The notes under the pieces are model-generated. The model worked only from the letters and a program-made list of their open reading frames with translations. It did not search any database and had not been told where the DNA came from. Positions 44,254 to 53,411 of a stretch of DNA of 64,000 nucleotides are shown piece by piece. Each line of letters begins with the position of its first letter. The stretch's first letter is position 1. Both the position numbers and the translations under genes were made by a program. Origin of the DNA: Enterobacter cloacae complex sp. ECNIH7 (GTDB lineage Bacteria; Pseudomonadota; Gammaproteobacteria; Enterobacterales; Enterobacteriaceae); the NCBI RefSeq assembly GCF_002208095.1, contig NZ_CP017990.1, positions 1,612,001 to 1,676,000 of the forward strand, read 5' to 3'.

Positions 44254-45486
44254 ATGTTAAACCGTTCTTCTTCTGGTTCACGTCTGGGTCGTCAGGCGTT
44301 GCTTTTCCCTCTGTGTCTGGTGCTCTACGAATTCTCTACCTATATCGGCAACGATATGATCCAGCCCGGTATGCTGGCCGTTGTGGCGCAGTACAACGCG
44401 GGTATTGAGTGGGTGCCGACCTCCATGACCGCCTATCTGGCCGGCGGCATGTTTTTACAGTGGCTGTTAGGGCCGCTGTCGGATCGTATTGGCCGCCGTC
44501 CGGTGATGCTGACGGGCGTGGTGTGGTTTATCGTCACCTGTCTCGCCACGCTGCTGGCGCAAAACATTGAACAATTTACCCTGCTGCGTTTCCTGCAGGG
44601 GGTGAGCCTGTGCTTTATCGGCGCCGTGGGGTATGCCGCCATTCAGGAGTCGTTTGAGGAGGCGGTGTGTATCAAAATTACCGCGCTGATGGCGAACGTG
44701 GCGCTGATCGCCCCCTTACTCGGGCCGCTGGTGGGGGCCGCGTGGGTGCACGTTGCGCCCTGGGAAGGCATGTTTGTGCTCTTTGCGGCTCTCGCCGCCT
44801 TCGCGTTCTTTGGCCTGCACCGGGCGATGCCGGAAACGGCCACCCGCATCGGCGAGAAACTCTCGCTGAAAGAGCTGGGTCGGGATTACAAAGAGGTGCT
44901 GAAGAACGGCCGCTTTGTGGCGGGCGCGCTGGCGACCGGGTTCGTTAGCCTGCCGCTGCTGGCGTGGATCGCGCAGTCGCCGGTCATTATCATCAGCGGT
45001 GAAAAGCTCAGCAGCTACGAGTATGGCCTGCTGCAGGTGCCGATCTTTGGCGCGCTGATTATCGGGAACCTGGTGCTGGCACGTTTGACGTCACGACGCA
45101 CCGTGCGTTCCCTGATTATCATGGGCGGCTGGCCGATTGCGGCAGGGCTGATTCTGGCTGCGGTGGCGACCGTCGCGTCATCCCACGCCTACCTGTGGAT
45201 GACGGCGGGGCTCAGTCTTTATGCCTTCGGGATTGGCGTGGCCAACGCCGGGCTGGTGCGCCTGACGCTGTTTGCCAGCGAGATGAGTAAAGGCACGGTG
45301 TCAGCTGCGATGGGGATGCTGCAGATGCTGATTTTTACCGTCGGTATCGAAGTGAGCAAGCATGCCTACGCGATGGGCGGCAACGGGCTGTTCAGCCTGT
45401 TTAACCTCGCCAACGGCGTGCTGTGGGTTGGCCTGATGGTGGTGTTCCTGAAAGACAAACGCGTCGGGAACGCCCTGCAACCTTAA
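44254..45486 (+). CDS. mdfA: Multidrug efflux MFS transporter MdfA
   Basis: Inner-membrane drug:proton antiporter of 410 residues, equal in length to E. coli MdfA (Cmr). It exports chloramphenicol, fluoroquinolones and lipophilic cations, and helps at alkaline pH. Helix 1 has [16 protein letters not shown], with the membrane-embedded Glu26 and Asp34 that bind substrate and proton in the E. coli protein. Motif A reads [13 protein letters not shown] and the antiporter motif C lies in [16 protein letters not shown]. It is monocistronic, followed by repeat copy 7. E. coli ybjH, normally next, is missing. Confidence 0.95.
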   Translation: MLNRSSSGSRLGRQALLFPLCLVLYEFSTYIGNDMIQPGMLAVVAQYNAGIEWVPTSMTAYLAGGMFLQWLLGPLSDRIGRRPVMLTGVVWFIVTCLATLLAQNIEQFTLLRFLQGVSLCFIGAVGYAAIQESFEEAVCIKITALMANVALIAPLLGPLVGAAWVHVAPWEGMFVLFAALAAFAFFGLHRAMPETATRIGEKLSLKELGRDYKEVLKNGRFVAGALATGFVSLPLLAWIAQSPVIIISGEKLSSYEYGLLQVPIFGALIIGNLVLARLTSRRTVRSLIIMGGWPIAAGLILAAVATVASSHAYLWMTAGLSLYAFGIGVANAGLVRLTLFASEMSKGTVSAAMGMLQMLIFTVGIEVSKHAYAMGGNGLFSLFNLANGVLWVGLMVVFLKDKRVGNALQP

Positions 45487-45493
45487 CCTGTTT

Positions 45494-45576
45494 ATTCCCT
45501 CTTCCTGTTGGCGAGCACGGAACAGTCCCCTCTCCCTGTGGGAGAGGGCTAGGGTGAAGGCACCAGACCGCACCGG
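45494..45576. repeat. REP-like repeat, copy 7
   Basis: CCCCTCTCCCTGTGGGAGAGG (45527-45547) with the tail CTAGGGTGAAGGCACCAG, preceded by a degraded half-copy, TTCCCTCTTCCTGTTGG. The bases AACAGTCCCCTCTC also match the copy at 36542-36555. It lies between the convergent genes mdfA and ybjI. Confidence 0.75.
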
Positions 45577-46389
45577 TCAATTAAACGGCGCCTCCCCGTT
45601 CAACACCTTCTCAATCACGTTTAAAACGCCTTCATCATTATTATGCGGCGCTTCAAAACGCGCTGCCGCTTTGATATGCGGTCTGGCATTCGCCATCGCA
45701 AAGCTGAAACCGGACTGGCGCAGCATCTCCACGTCGTTGCCGCTGTCGCCGAAGGCCACCACTTCGCTATCGTCAATGCCCCAGCGCTTTTGCAGGATCC
45801 GCAGGCCGTTGGCTTTATGCACGCCGGGGATGATCAGGTCGATACTGCCGTGGCCGGTGGTGACGGGGACCATGATGTCACTCAGCTTTTCATGCAGCAG
45901 CGCCTGAATACGCGGAATTTCATCGTCAGACACGTTGAGCCCGAACTTGAAGAAAATATCGTTCAGGTTGTCGAAATTACTCACCATTTCCAAACGGTGA
46001 TAGTACTTCGCCGCGATCTCCTTAAAGCCCTCGTCATAGCATTTCAGCGTGTACGCGCTGCTTTTCCCGCAGGCGATAATCTCAATGCCCGGAACCTCGT
46101 TTAACACGTTCGCGACGGTCTCGAAATGGGCTTTCGACAGTTCGCCGTTAAAAACATCTTCACCTTCGCTTACGACCCAGCCGCCGTTTTCGGCGACGAA
46201 CGCAATCTCATGCGCAATCTCCGGGAAAAAGGAGATCAGCTGGTAATACTGGTTGCCGCTGGCGACCACGAAGCGAATGCCTTGCGCCTTCATGCGGGCA
46301 TACTGCGCCAGAAAACGCGGGCGATTATAGGTCTTGGCATCGCTCAGAAAAGTGCCATCCATGTCGACGGCGATCAGTTTAACGCTCAT
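45577..46389 (-). CDS. ybjI: HAD-family phosphatase YbjI
   Basis: Cof-type HAD phosphatase of 270 residues (E. coli 271). The E. coli enzyme prefers FMN and some sugar phosphates. Motifs are DMDGTFLSD (I), [10 protein letters not shown] (II), HKANGLRIL (III) and [11 protein letters not shown] (IV). It resembles ybiV (22842-23657) strongly, including the shared [13 protein letters not shown]. Its start overlaps the end of ybjJ by 11 bases, so the two are coupled. Confidence 0.93.
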   Translation of the reverse strand: MSVKLIAVDMDGTFLSDAKTYNRPRFLAQYARMKAQGIRFVVASGNQYYQLISFFPEIAHEIAFVAENGGWVVSEGEDVFNGELSKAHFETVANVLNEVPGIEIIACGKSSAYTLKCYDEGFKEIAAKYYHRLEMVSNFDNLNDIFFKFGLNVSDDEIPRIQALLHEKLSDIMVPVTTGHGSIDLIIPGVHKANGLRILQKRWGIDDSEVVAFGDSGNDVEMLRQSGFSFAMANARPHIKAAARFEAPHNNDEGVLNVIEKVLNGEAPFN

Positions 46390-47593
46390 ATCCCTTCTCC
46401 AGTGTCGTTTGATTTGTTTCCGGCTTTGCCACCGCGCGCGCCACCAGCGCGGCGATAATGACCAACCCTAACACCACCAGCATGGCGCTGCGCAGCCCGT
46501 AGTGCTCGCCGAGGAAGCCGAGCAGCGGCGGCCCGACCAGGAAGGCGAGATAGCCCATGGTTGCCACCACGCTGACGCGCGTCGGGGCATCCGGGCCGGT
46601 ATCGCTGGCGGCTGAAATGGTCAGCGGGAAGCCGAGGGACGCGCCCAGCCCCCAGAGGATCACCGAGACGCCGGCAATCCAGTCCACATCCACAAAGATA
46701 ATCATCGCGATACCCAGGCCGCCCAGCAGGGCGCTGGCGCGCACCACCGCCACGCGGCTGTAGCGGTCGATAAACCAGCCGCCGGTGAAGCGCCCGACGG
46801 TCATCCCCAGCGTAAACCCGGCGTAAATCAGCGAGCCGGAGGTAGGGCTAAAGCCGTGACCGTCCACCATCAGCAGCGGCAGCCAGTCGTTGGCGGAACC
46901 TTCGGCGAACGCCATCGCCAGCACCACCACGCCGATCAGCATCAGCTGGAAATCGCGGTAGAAGGGCAGCCCTTTTTCGGCTGAGTGCTGTTCGTCAGCG
47001 GAGTTCTTACCGGTGCCGTCCGGGATGGCCCGGATGCCGGTCAGGATCGGAATGATGCACACCAGCGCCGCCAGCAGGATATGCAGATTCGCGCTCACGC
47101 CGGTGGCCGTCAATGCCATCCCCACGCCCGCACCGGCCAGCGTGCCGAGGCTATAGAAGCCGTGCATCATTGGCAGCACGGTTTTGTTCATCTCACGTTC
47201 GACCGCCGCCCCTTCCACGTTGATAGCAACTTCCGCCGAACCGAAGCTGCCGCCAAATACCGTCAGGCCCAGGGCGAACAGCACCGGCGAGGCAAACCAC
47301 AGCGCCACGCTTAATATTCCCATCCCGAACACGGCAAAGCACATGGTGGTGCGGATCACCGCTCGCGTACCAAAGCGCTTTACCAGCCACGCGGAGCAGA
47401 GAATGCCGCTCATGGAGCCTATTGACAGCCCGAACAGTACGATGCCCATCTCGGCGGTAGAAACGGACAAAGTATCGCGAATGGCGGGGGTGCGCGTGGC
47501 CCAGGAGGCCATCAGCAGGCCGGGAATGAAGAAGAACATAAACAGCGCCCACAGGCGTCGCTGCAGGGCTTTACGGGGAGAGGTCAGCGTCAT
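46379..47593 (-). CDS. ybjJ: MFS transporter YbjJ
   Basis: An inner-membrane protein of 404 residues (E. coli 402) with twelve helices. [20 protein letters not shown] after helix 1 and [13 protein letters not shown] in the second half are typical of this carrier family. The substrate is not known. It is divergent from rcdA across an exact palindrome and coupled to ybjI. Confidence 0.9.
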   Translation of the reverse strand: MTLTSPRKALQRRLWALFMFFFIPGLLMASWATRTPAIRDTLSVSTAEMGIVLFGLSIGSMSGILCSAWLVKRFGTRAVIRTTMCFAVFGMGILSVALWFASPVLFALGLTVFGGSFGSAEVAINVEGAAVEREMNKTVLPMMHGFYSLGTLAGAGVGMALTATGVSANLHILLAALVCIIPILTGIRAIPDGTGKNSADEQHSAEKGLPFYRDFQLMLIGVVVLAMAFAEGSANDWLPLLMVDGHGFSPTSGSLIYAGFTLGMTVGRFTGGWFIDRYSRVAVVRASALLGGLGIAMIIFVDVDWIAGVSVILWGLGASLGFPLTISAASDTGPDAPTRVSVVATMGYLAFLVGPPLLGFLGEHYGLRSAMLVVLGLVIIAALVARAVAKPETNQTTLEKGYER

Positions 47594-47636
47594 CGGGATA
47601 GCACCAGAAGTACAACAATAGCGACAACACTAGCAA

Positions 47637-47660
47637 GTTTGTGTACATTTGTACACAAAC
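47637..47660. promoter_or_regulatory. Exact palindromic operator between ybjJ and rcdA
   Basis: GTTTGTGTACA (47637-47647) and TGTACACAAAC (47650-47660) are perfect inverted copies, two bases apart. The site lies 15 bases before the rcdA start codon and 44 bases before that of ybjJ. It is a probable autoregulatory site for the TetR-type product of rcdA. Confidence 0.78.
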
Positions 47661-47674
47661 CACGTGAGGAATTT

Positions 47675-48226
47675 ATGAGCAGACCACCGAACGATCCGCA
47701 TCGCCGGGAGAAGATCCTGCAGGCAACGCTCGATACCATCGCCGAACACGGCATTCACGCCGTCACGCACCGTAAAATCGCCACCTGCGCGGGCGTGCCG
47801 CTGGGGTCGATGACCTACTATTTCGACGGTATGGAGCCGCTGCTGGAGGAGGCCTTCACGTGGTTTACCCGGCAGATGTCGCAGCAGTACCGGGATTTCT
47901 TTGCGGGCGTCACCGGGCCGGAAATGGCGTGCGAAGCCATCACCACGCTGATCCACAGCTCGCAGGTGACCACGCCGCACAACATGGCGCTGATGTATCA
48001 GCTCTATGCCTTTATGCACCGCAGCGCGGCGCTCAAAACGGTGATGCAGGACTGGATGAAGATGAGCCAGACCACGCTGGAGCAGTGGTTCGACCCGGTG
48101 ACCACCCGCGCGCTGGACGCGTTTATTGAAGGGATGACGCTGCACTACGTGACCGACCGGGCGCCGTTAACCCGCGAAGAGATCCGGGCGATGGTGGGGA
48201 GAATTGCGGGCGAGGGGAATCCTTAG
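47675..48226 (+). CDS. rcdA: TetR-family regulator RcdA (YbjK)
   Basis: A 183-residue regulator (E. coli 178). In E. coli RcdA activates csgD and affects biofilm and stress genes. The N-terminal TetR domain reads [17 protein letters not shown] and continues [23 protein letters not shown]. The start at 47675 is set by TGAGGAATTT and family length; the longer reading runs through the operator. In E. coli the next features are rybB and ybjL; here an ars operon is inserted in between. Confidence 0.92.
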   Translation: MSRPPNDPHRREKILQATLDTIAEHGIHAVTHRKIATCAGVPLGSMTYYFDGMEPLLEEAFTWFTRQMSQQYRDFFAGVTGPEMACEAITTLIHSSQVTTPHNMALMYQLYAFMHRSAALKTVMQDWMKMSQTTLEQWFDPVTTRALDAFIEGMTLHYVTDRAPLTREEIRAMVGRIAGEGNP

Positions 48227-48247
48227 GTAACACTCGCCCTGCCAGTT

Positions 48248-48679
48248 TTACCTGTGTTCGATTTTTTTCCCGCTGGCGTCCACCACCGCTTCGCCATCCT
48301 CTTTCGTAAACGCCCCTTTCTGCGCATCCGGCAGGATGTCGAGGACGACTTCAGACGGGCGGCACAGGCGGGTGCCCAGCGGCGTGACCACGATCGGACG
48401 GTTAATCAGGATCGGGTGTTGCAGCATAAAATTGATAAGCTGCTCGTCGGTGAAGTTATCTTCAGCAAGGCCGAGCTGTTCATAGGGCTCCACGTTTTTA
48501 CGCAGCAGATCCCGCACTGAAATGCCCATCTCGGCAATCAGAGCGGTCAGCGTATCGCGCGACGGCGGGGTTTCCAGATAGAGGATAATCTCTGGCTCGG
48601 TGCCGCTGTTGCGGATCATCTCCAGCGTGTTGCGCGAGGTTCCGCAGGCCGGGTTGTGATAAATGGTGATGTGGCTCAT
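48248..48679 (-). CDS. arsC: Arsenate reductase ArsC (glutaredoxin type)
   Basis: A cytoplasmic enzyme of 143 residues that reduces arsenate to arsenite with glutathione and glutaredoxin. Catalytic Cys12 lies in NPACGTSRNT, and the three Arg of the substrate site are seen in NRPIVV, TRLCRPSE and the region between. The length fits plasmid R773 and E. coli ArsC (141). It is the last gene of arsRBC, 12 bases after arsB. Confidence 0.95.
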   Translation of the reverse strand: MSHITIYHNPACGTSRNTLEMIRNSGTEPEIILYLETPPSRDTLTALIAEMGISVRDLLRKNVEPYEQLGLAEDNFTDEQLINFMLQHPILINRPIVVTPLGTRLCRPSEVVLDILPDAQKGAFTKEDGEAVVDASGKKIEHR

Positions 48680-48691
48680 ATCAGTGGCTCA

Positions 48692-49981
48692 TTACAGTGT
48701 GAAGGAGAGACGTAGCGCCAGCGCGGCGAGCGTCACAAACAGGACCGGCAGCGTCATAACGATGCCCGTCCGGAAATAGTAGCCCCAGGTGATCGTCATG
48801 TTCTTCTGCGCCAGCACGTGGAGCCAGAGCAGGGTGGCGAGGCTGCCGATAGGCGTGATTTTCGGCCCCAGATCGCAGCCAATCACGTTGGCGTAAATCA
48901 TCGCTTCCTTAATCAATCCTGTCGCCGTACTGCCCTCGATGGAGAGCGCGCCAATCAGCACCGTGGGCATATTGTTCATTATGGATGAGAGAAACGCGGT
49001 GATGAACCCGGTTCCCAGCGTGGTGGCCCACAGACCGTGTCCGGCCAGGCTATTCAGTACGCCTGAGAGATATTCCGTCAGCCCGGCATTGCGCAGGCCA
49101 TACACCACCAGATACATACCCAGCGAGAAGATGACGATTTGCCACGGTGCGCCGCGCAGCACTTTTCCGGTGTTTATCGCATGTCCGCGTTTTGCGACGG
49201 CAAATAAAATCAGCGCGCCGACGGTCGCGATGGCGCTGACAGGAATGCCGAGCGGTTCAAGCACGAAGAAGCCGACGAGCAGAAGCAGCAGGACGAGCCA
49301 GCCCGTTCTGAACGTCGGGAGATCGTGAATGGCCCGAGTGGGCTCGCGGAGTTTTGCCAGGTCATATTTCGGGGGGATTTCCTTGCGAAAGAACAGATGC
49401 AGCATGACCAGCGTTGCGGCAATCGCGGCGATATCTACCGGGATCATCACCGAGGCGTATTCGCTGAACCCCAGCTTAAAGAAGTCTGCCGACACGATGT
49501 TGACCAGGTTGGACACAATCAGCGGCAGGCTGGCGGTATCGGCGATGAAGCCCGCCGCCATCACAAACGCCAGCGTGGCCTGCTTGCTGAACCCCAGCGC
49601 GAGCAGCATGGCGATGACGATAGGCGTCAGGATCAGCGCCGCGCCGTCATTGGCAAACAGCGCCGCCACGGCTGCACCCAGCAGCACGATATAAGTAAAC
49701 AGCAATCGCCCGCGACCGTTCCCCCAGCGGGCGACGTGCAGCGCCGCCCACTCGAAAAAGCCGGACTCGTCCAGCAGCAGGCTGATGATAATGACGGCAA
49801 TGAACGTCGCCGTAGCGTTCCAGACGATATTCCACACCACAGGTATATCGTTAATGTGAATCACGCCGCTGGCCAGCGCCAGCACGGCACCGATGGTCGC
49901 GCTCCAGCCGATACTGAGTCCCCTGGGCTGCCAGATGACCAGTACCAATGTGAATAAAAAAATCGCTCCTGCCAGAAACAT
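48692..49981 (-). CDS. arsB: Arsenite/antimonite efflux permease ArsB
   Basis: An inner-membrane pump of 429 residues with about twelve helices, equal in size to E. coli ArsB. Family regions include [20 protein letters not shown], which holds the conserved Asp in the first re-entrant loop, and [14 protein letters not shown] and [18 protein letters not shown]. It expels arsenite by proton antiport. No arsA or arsD lies nearby, so it works without the ATPase subunit. It lies 40 bases after arsR. Confidence 0.96.
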   Translation of the reverse strand: MFLAGAIFLFTLVLVIWQPRGLSIGWSATIGAVLALASGVIHINDIPVVWNIVWNATATFIAVIIISLLLDESGFFEWAALHVARWGNGRGRLLFTYIVLLGAAVAALFANDGAALILTPIVIAMLLALGFSKQATLAFVMAAGFIADTASLPLIVSNLVNIVSADFFKLGFSEYASVMIPVDIAAIAATLVMLHLFFRKEIPPKYDLAKLREPTRAIHDLPTFRTGWLVLLLLLVGFFVLEPLGIPVSAIATVGALILFAVAKRGHAINTGKVLRGAPWQIVIFSLGMYLVVYGLRNAGLTEYLSGVLNSLAGHGLWATTLGTGFITAFLSSIMNNMPTVLIGALSIEGSTATGLIKEAMIYANVIGCDLGPKITPIGSLATLLWLHVLAQKNMTITWGYYFRTGIVMTLPVLFVTLAALALRLSFTL

Positions 49982-50021
49982 CGCTTACTCCGTTATATCT
50001 GTTTTTGTGAATGTATTGTTA

Positions 50022-50342
50022 TCAACACGAGCCTGAAAGTCGGTTTTTCAGCTTCATGCGCGTCTCTTCCCGCAGGCAGTTCCAGCTGTTGTCGATAACG
50101 ACTGCCGCCCACGCAGGCATGTTGGGAGAGAGACGGTAATGGACCCATTTCCCTTCACGGCGATCGATAACCAGCCCGGACTCGCGCAGCAGCGCCATGT
50201 GGCGGGAGACCTTAGGCTGCGACTCGGCGGTCGCGGCGCAGAGATCGCAGACGCACAGTTCGCCCGCTTCACGGAGCAGCATGACGATGGCGAGCCGCGT
50301 TTCGTCGGAGAGGGTTTTGAAGAGCTGGAGCGGGTGGAGCAT
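50022..50342 (-). CDS. arsR: Arsenic-responsive repressor ArsR
   Basis: A SmtB/ArsR-family repressor of 106 residues (E. coli 117). The arsenite-binding motif is Cys30-V-Cys32-D-L-Cys35 in the alpha-3 helix, followed by the recognition helix SQPKVSRHMALLRESGLV and wing REGKWVHYRLSP. Bound arsenite releases it from its operator. The C-terminus is shorter than in E. coli but complete in the conserved parts. The start codon is followed upstream by a candidate operator at 50369-50384. Confidence 0.94.
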   Translation of the reverse strand: MLHPLQLFKTLSDETRLAIVMLLREAGELCVCDLCAATAESQPKVSRHMALLRESGLVIDRREGKWVHYRLSPNMPAWAAVVIDNSWNCLREETRMKLKNRLSGSC

Positions 50343-50368
50343 GGGATTTCCTGCAGGTGTGATTTTAT

Positions 50369-50384
50369 ATATGTTTAATCATAT
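50369..50384. promoter_or_regulatory. Candidate ArsR operator
   Basis: ATATG-TTTAAT-CATAT is an inverted repeat 27-42 bases before the arsR start codon, in a very A/T-rich promoter region. The position and symmetry suit an ArsR-family operator. I could not verify a match to a specific consensus. Confidence 0.5.
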
Positions 50385-50439
50385 GTGTTTTCGTGGCAAG
50401 AGAGAAGAAAAGAATAGAGGAAGGTGAATTTAAGGCAAC

Positions 50440-50518
50440 AAAAAACCCATCAACCTTGAACCAAAACGGCGGGGTTGATGGGCTCCACAAATTGGGGACA
50501 TCAAAGAAAAGCAGTGGC
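50440..50518 (-). ncRNA. rybB: Small regulatory RNA RybB
   Basis: A 79-base RNA on the minus strand, read from my recollection of E. coli RybB. The 5' end is GCCACTGCTTTTCTTTGATG, the seed that pairs with many outer-membrane protein mRNAs. The 3' half is a terminator, with CCCATCAACC and GGTTGATGGG as its stem (50446-50455 and 50473-50482), and six U. RybB is made under envelope stress by sigma-E, binds Hfq, and lowers synthesis of OmpC, OmpA and other porins. It sits between the ars block and ybjL; in E. coli it lies between ybjK (rcdA) and ybjL. Confidence 0.95.
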
Positions 50519-50523
50519 ACTAG

Positions 50524-50552
50524 TTATGACTGCCCCCTGATAAAAAAGTTCT
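50524..50552 (-). promoter_or_regulatory. Sigma-E-like promoter of rybB
   Basis: On the minus strand, -35 AGAACTT (50546-50552) and -10 GTCATAA (50524-50530) are 15 bases apart. They fit the sigma-E pattern GGAACTT and TCNNA. The -10 ends six bases before the RNA start at 50518. Confidence 0.75.
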
Positions 50553-50593
50553 GCGCGTAACGAAAATATTTTCCCCGCGCGCAAACTTAGGAG

Positions 50594-52279
50594 TTATCCG
50601 AGTCCAGGCCAGATGATAACGATCAGCGTACCCGCCAGCGTCAGCAGCACGTTAGCGATAGCATATGTGCCCGCATAGCCCAGCGCCGGGATGTTGCTGC
50701 GTGCGGTATCGCTGATGATTTCCATGGCTGGCGCACAGGTACGCGCGCCCATCATTGCCCCAAAGAGCAGGGCGCGGTTCATGCGCAGCACGTAGGCGCC
50801 GAACAGGAAGCAGATCACCACCGGCACCAGGCTGACGATCAGTCCGGACACCAGCATCTGCCAGCCGACGGCGCCCAGGCTGTGGCCGATACCGCTTCCC
50901 GCGCTTAAGCCCACGCCCGCCATAAAGACCATCAGACCGAACTCTTTCACCATGTTCAGCGCGCCCTGCGGGATGTAGCCGAAGGTCGGGTGGTTGGCTC
51001 GCAGGAAGCCCAGCATGATGCCGGCGAAGAGCAGCCCGGCGGCGTTACCGATGCCGAAGCTAAAGTTGCTGAACTGGAAGGTGATCATCCCGATCATCAG
51101 GCCAACGATAAAGAAGGCGCAGAAGGCCAGCAGGTCGGTGACCTGGCTGTGAATGGAGATAAAGCCGATGCGGTCGGCAACGGTTTTCACGCGTCGCGCG
51201 TCGCCGCTAACCTGCAGTACGTCGCCTTTGTTGAGCACGACGTTGTCGTCGATCGGCATCTCTATCTGGCTGCGGATCACGCGGTTGAGGAAGCAGCCGT
51301 GGTCGGTCAGCTTCAGCTGGGCCAGTCGGCGGCCCACGGCGTTATGGTTTTTCACCACTATCTCTTCGGTGACGATACGCATGTCGAGCAGGTCTCGGTC
51401 GAACACCTCTTTGCCGTTACGGAAGCTCGGGTCGAGACGGGCGTGGGCGTCCGGGTAACCCACCAGCGCGATATCGTCGCCCATCTGCAGCACCGCGTCG
51501 CCGTCCGGGTTCGCCAGAATGCCGTTACGGCGAATACGTTCGATATAGCAGCCCGTCTGGCGGTAAATCCCCAGCTCGCGCAGGTTTTTGCCGTCAGCCC
51601 ATGCCACCAGCTCTGGCCCGACGCGATAGGCGCGGATCACCGGGAGATAGACTTTACGTTTGGAATCGGTATCGAGACCGCGCTCGCGCGCGATTTGCTG
51701 GGCACTGGTCTGCAGATCCTGGTGCTGCAGTTTTGGCAGGTAGCGTGCGCCGACAATCAGGCTCGCCAGACCAATCAGATAGGTCAGGGCATAGCCCAGA
51801 CTCAGGTGGTCGAGCGCGGTAGAGAGCTGCGCGCCGGCCATGCCGGAATGGCGAAGGGTATCACCGGCACCCACCAGCACGGGGGTGGAGGTCATAGAGC
51901 CTGCCAGCATACCGGCCGTTAACCCGATATCCCAGCCAAACAGTTTACCCAGCCCTAACGCGATCAGCAGCGCGCTGCCGACCATCACCAGCGCCAGCAT
52001 CAGATAATTTTTGCCGTCGCGGAAGAAAATTGAAAAAAAGTTCGGTCCTGCTTCCACGCCAACACAAAAAATAAACAGCATAAAGCCTAAGTTGAGCGCG
52101 TCCGTGTTAATGCTGAAGTGCTGCTGGCCTAATAATAAGGAAACCACTAAAACGCCAATGGAATTACCAAGTTGAACTGAACCCAGGCGCAATTTACCCA
52201 GGCAAAGGCCCAGCGCCAGTACCACAAATAATAACAGGATGTAATTCCCATTTAACAAGTCTGCGACGTTTATATTCAC
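50594..52279 (-). CDS. ybjL: Putative AAE-family transporter YbjL with RCK domains
   Basis: Inner-membrane protein of 561 residues, equal in length to E. coli YbjL. It belongs to the aspartate:alanine-exchanger type family. The order is about five helices (1-180), two TrkA-C/RCK regulatory domains (about 200-370, [19 protein letters not shown] and [12 protein letters not shown]), and about six more helices. Its substrate has not been established. The 273 bases before it hold no recognisable gene. Confidence 0.92.
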   Translation of the reverse strand: MNINVADLLNGNYILLLFVVLALGLCLGKLRLGSVQLGNSIGVLVVSLLLGQQHFSINTDALNLGFMLFIFCVGVEAGPNFFSIFFRDGKNYLMLALVMVGSALLIALGLGKLFGWDIGLTAGMLAGSMTSTPVLVGAGDTLRHSGMAGAQLSTALDHLSLGYALTYLIGLASLIVGARYLPKLQHQDLQTSAQQIARERGLDTDSKRKVYLPVIRAYRVGPELVAWADGKNLRELGIYRQTGCYIERIRRNGILANPDGDAVLQMGDDIALVGYPDAHARLDPSFRNGKEVFDRDLLDMRIVTEEIVVKNHNAVGRRLAQLKLTDHGCFLNRVIRSQIEMPIDDNVVLNKGDVLQVSGDARRVKTVADRIGFISIHSQVTDLLAFCAFFIVGLMIGMITFQFSNFSFGIGNAAGLLFAGIMLGFLRANHPTFGYIPQGALNMVKEFGLMVFMAGVGLSAGSGIGHSLGAVGWQMLVSGLIVSLVPVVICFLFGAYVLRMNRALLFGAMMGARTCAPAMEIISDTARSNIPALGYAGTYAIANVLLTLAGTLIVIIWPGLG

Positions 52280-52552
52280 GGAGGCTAACTTCTTGTTTAC
52301 CAGTAAGTTGTTGAATGAAAGGACTATTTGGGCTACTGTTTTCTGGGTCAGGGAACGTGTTCAACCCTCCCTGTTACCTAATTTATTCCCTAAAACATTA
52401 GCTGGCCGATAGTTTAATCGTATTAGCTACTGACAGCTACCTATTATCGCATCACCCTGTGCGTACTTTGGCAAGGATTGCCGCACTGCTTTATCTGACT
52501 GGGCGTCTACCCGACGAAGGTGTATTTGATAGAGATAAGTCAGGAGGATAGT

Positions 52553-52927
52553 TTGAACATTAAACGAAACTGGGCGGGGGTGATCAGCTGTTTTTTGCTG
52601 TTTACCGTCGTGTGCATGTCGCTCGCTTTTAATGTGAAAGGGGCATTCAGGGCAGCCGGACACCCGGAGCTGGGGCTGCTCTTTTTTACCCTGCCGGGAG
52701 CCGCTGCCAGTTTTCTTTCCCGTAAAGGGGAGGTGGTCAAGCCGCTTATTGGCGCAATGCTGGCGGCACCGCTGTGTCTGCTGCTGATGCGCATGCTGTA
52801 TGTATCAACGCGAAGTTTCTGGCAGGAGCTGGCGTGGTTTCTGAGCGGCGTCTTCTGGTGCGCCCTCGGCGCGCTGTGCTATTTGTTTGTGTGCAGTCTG
52901 ATTAAGCATCGACGGCACCACAATTAA
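52553..52927 (+). CDS. ybjM: Inner membrane protein YbjM
   Basis: A 124-residue protein with four predicted helices, similar to E. coli YbjM (125): FRAAGHPELGLLFFTLPGA and RSFWQELAWFLSGVFWCALG. Function unknown. I propose a TTG start at 52553, with AGGAGG six bases before, which gives a leader of the right length (MNIKRNWAG). A GTG at 52520 would add eleven residues that E. coli lacks. It is convergent with grxA across a shared terminator. Confidence 0.85.
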   Translation: MNIKRNWAGVISCFLLFTVVCMSLAFNVKGAFRAAGHPELGLLFFTLPGAAASFLSRKGEVVKPLIGAMLAAPLCLLLMRMLYVSTRSFWQELAWFLSGVFWCALGALCYLFVCSLIKHRRHHN

Positions 52928-52951
52928 AAACGCCCTCAGGGTGAGGGCGTC
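52926..52951. terminator. Terminator between ybjM and grxA
   Basis: ACGCCCTCA (52930-52938) pairs with TGAGGGCGT (52942-52950). On the minus strand it is followed by TTTTTAATTG, so it is a strong terminator for grxA. The plus-strand tail (CTTCG) is weak. Confidence 0.9.
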
Positions 52952-52957
52952 TTCGCA

Positions 52958-53227
52958 TTACTGAGCGGCAAACAGGCCCAGATGCTCTTTGGCGTAAGCT
53001 TCAAAGTCAGTGCAACCGCCGATGTGTTTCTGATCGAGGAAGATCTGCGGTACGGTTTCAACCGGCTTGCCGACGGTTTTTTCAAGATCCGCTTTGGTGA
53101 TGCCTTCCGCGTGGATGTCCACGTAGCGGAAGTTGAAGTCATCGCGCTCTTCGGTCAGTTTCTCAGCCAGCTCTTTTGCGCGCACACAGTAAGGGCACCC
53201 TGGACGACCAAAAATTACTGCAAACAT
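52958..53227 (-). CDS. grxA: Glutaredoxin 1 (GrxA)
   Basis: Cytoplasmic dithiol glutaredoxin of 89 residues (E. coli 85-87). It reduces ribonucleotide reductase, arsenate reductase and OxyR with glutathione. The active site Cys11-Pro-Tyr-Cys14 is in FGRPGCPYCVRAKELA. The TVP cis-Pro (VETVPQIF) and GGCTDF stretch are normal, although the latter has a Cys where E. coli has Tyr. The start at 53227 has GAGAGAA before it. It is convenient to ArsC, which needs glutaredoxin, but the two are about 4 kb apart. Confidence 0.95.
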   Translation of the reverse strand: MFAVIFGRPGCPYCVRAKELAEKLTEERDDFNFRYVDIHAEGITKADLEKTVGKPVETVPQIFLDQKHIGGCTDFEAYAKEHLGLFAAQ

Positions 53228-53411
53228 TTCTCTCTCCTCAAAAAACAAGCCTGACGGCGAATAGGACATATAGTGCCCGATAACCTGCCGCCATTAAAGA
53301 AGGTTTCGCCTGTCGCTTTGATACAGTAAGGCTATGTTTCGCCAATTACACCGCGCAAATCATTGCCTATACTGGCTGCCATAGGCATCAGGAAAGACAA
53401 AGAGAGACAAG

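Noticed and set aside
515..45576. Recurring short palindromes as a possible CRISPR array
   Set aside because: The copies are scattered over 45 kb between ordinary genes, with no regular spacing, spacers or cas genes.
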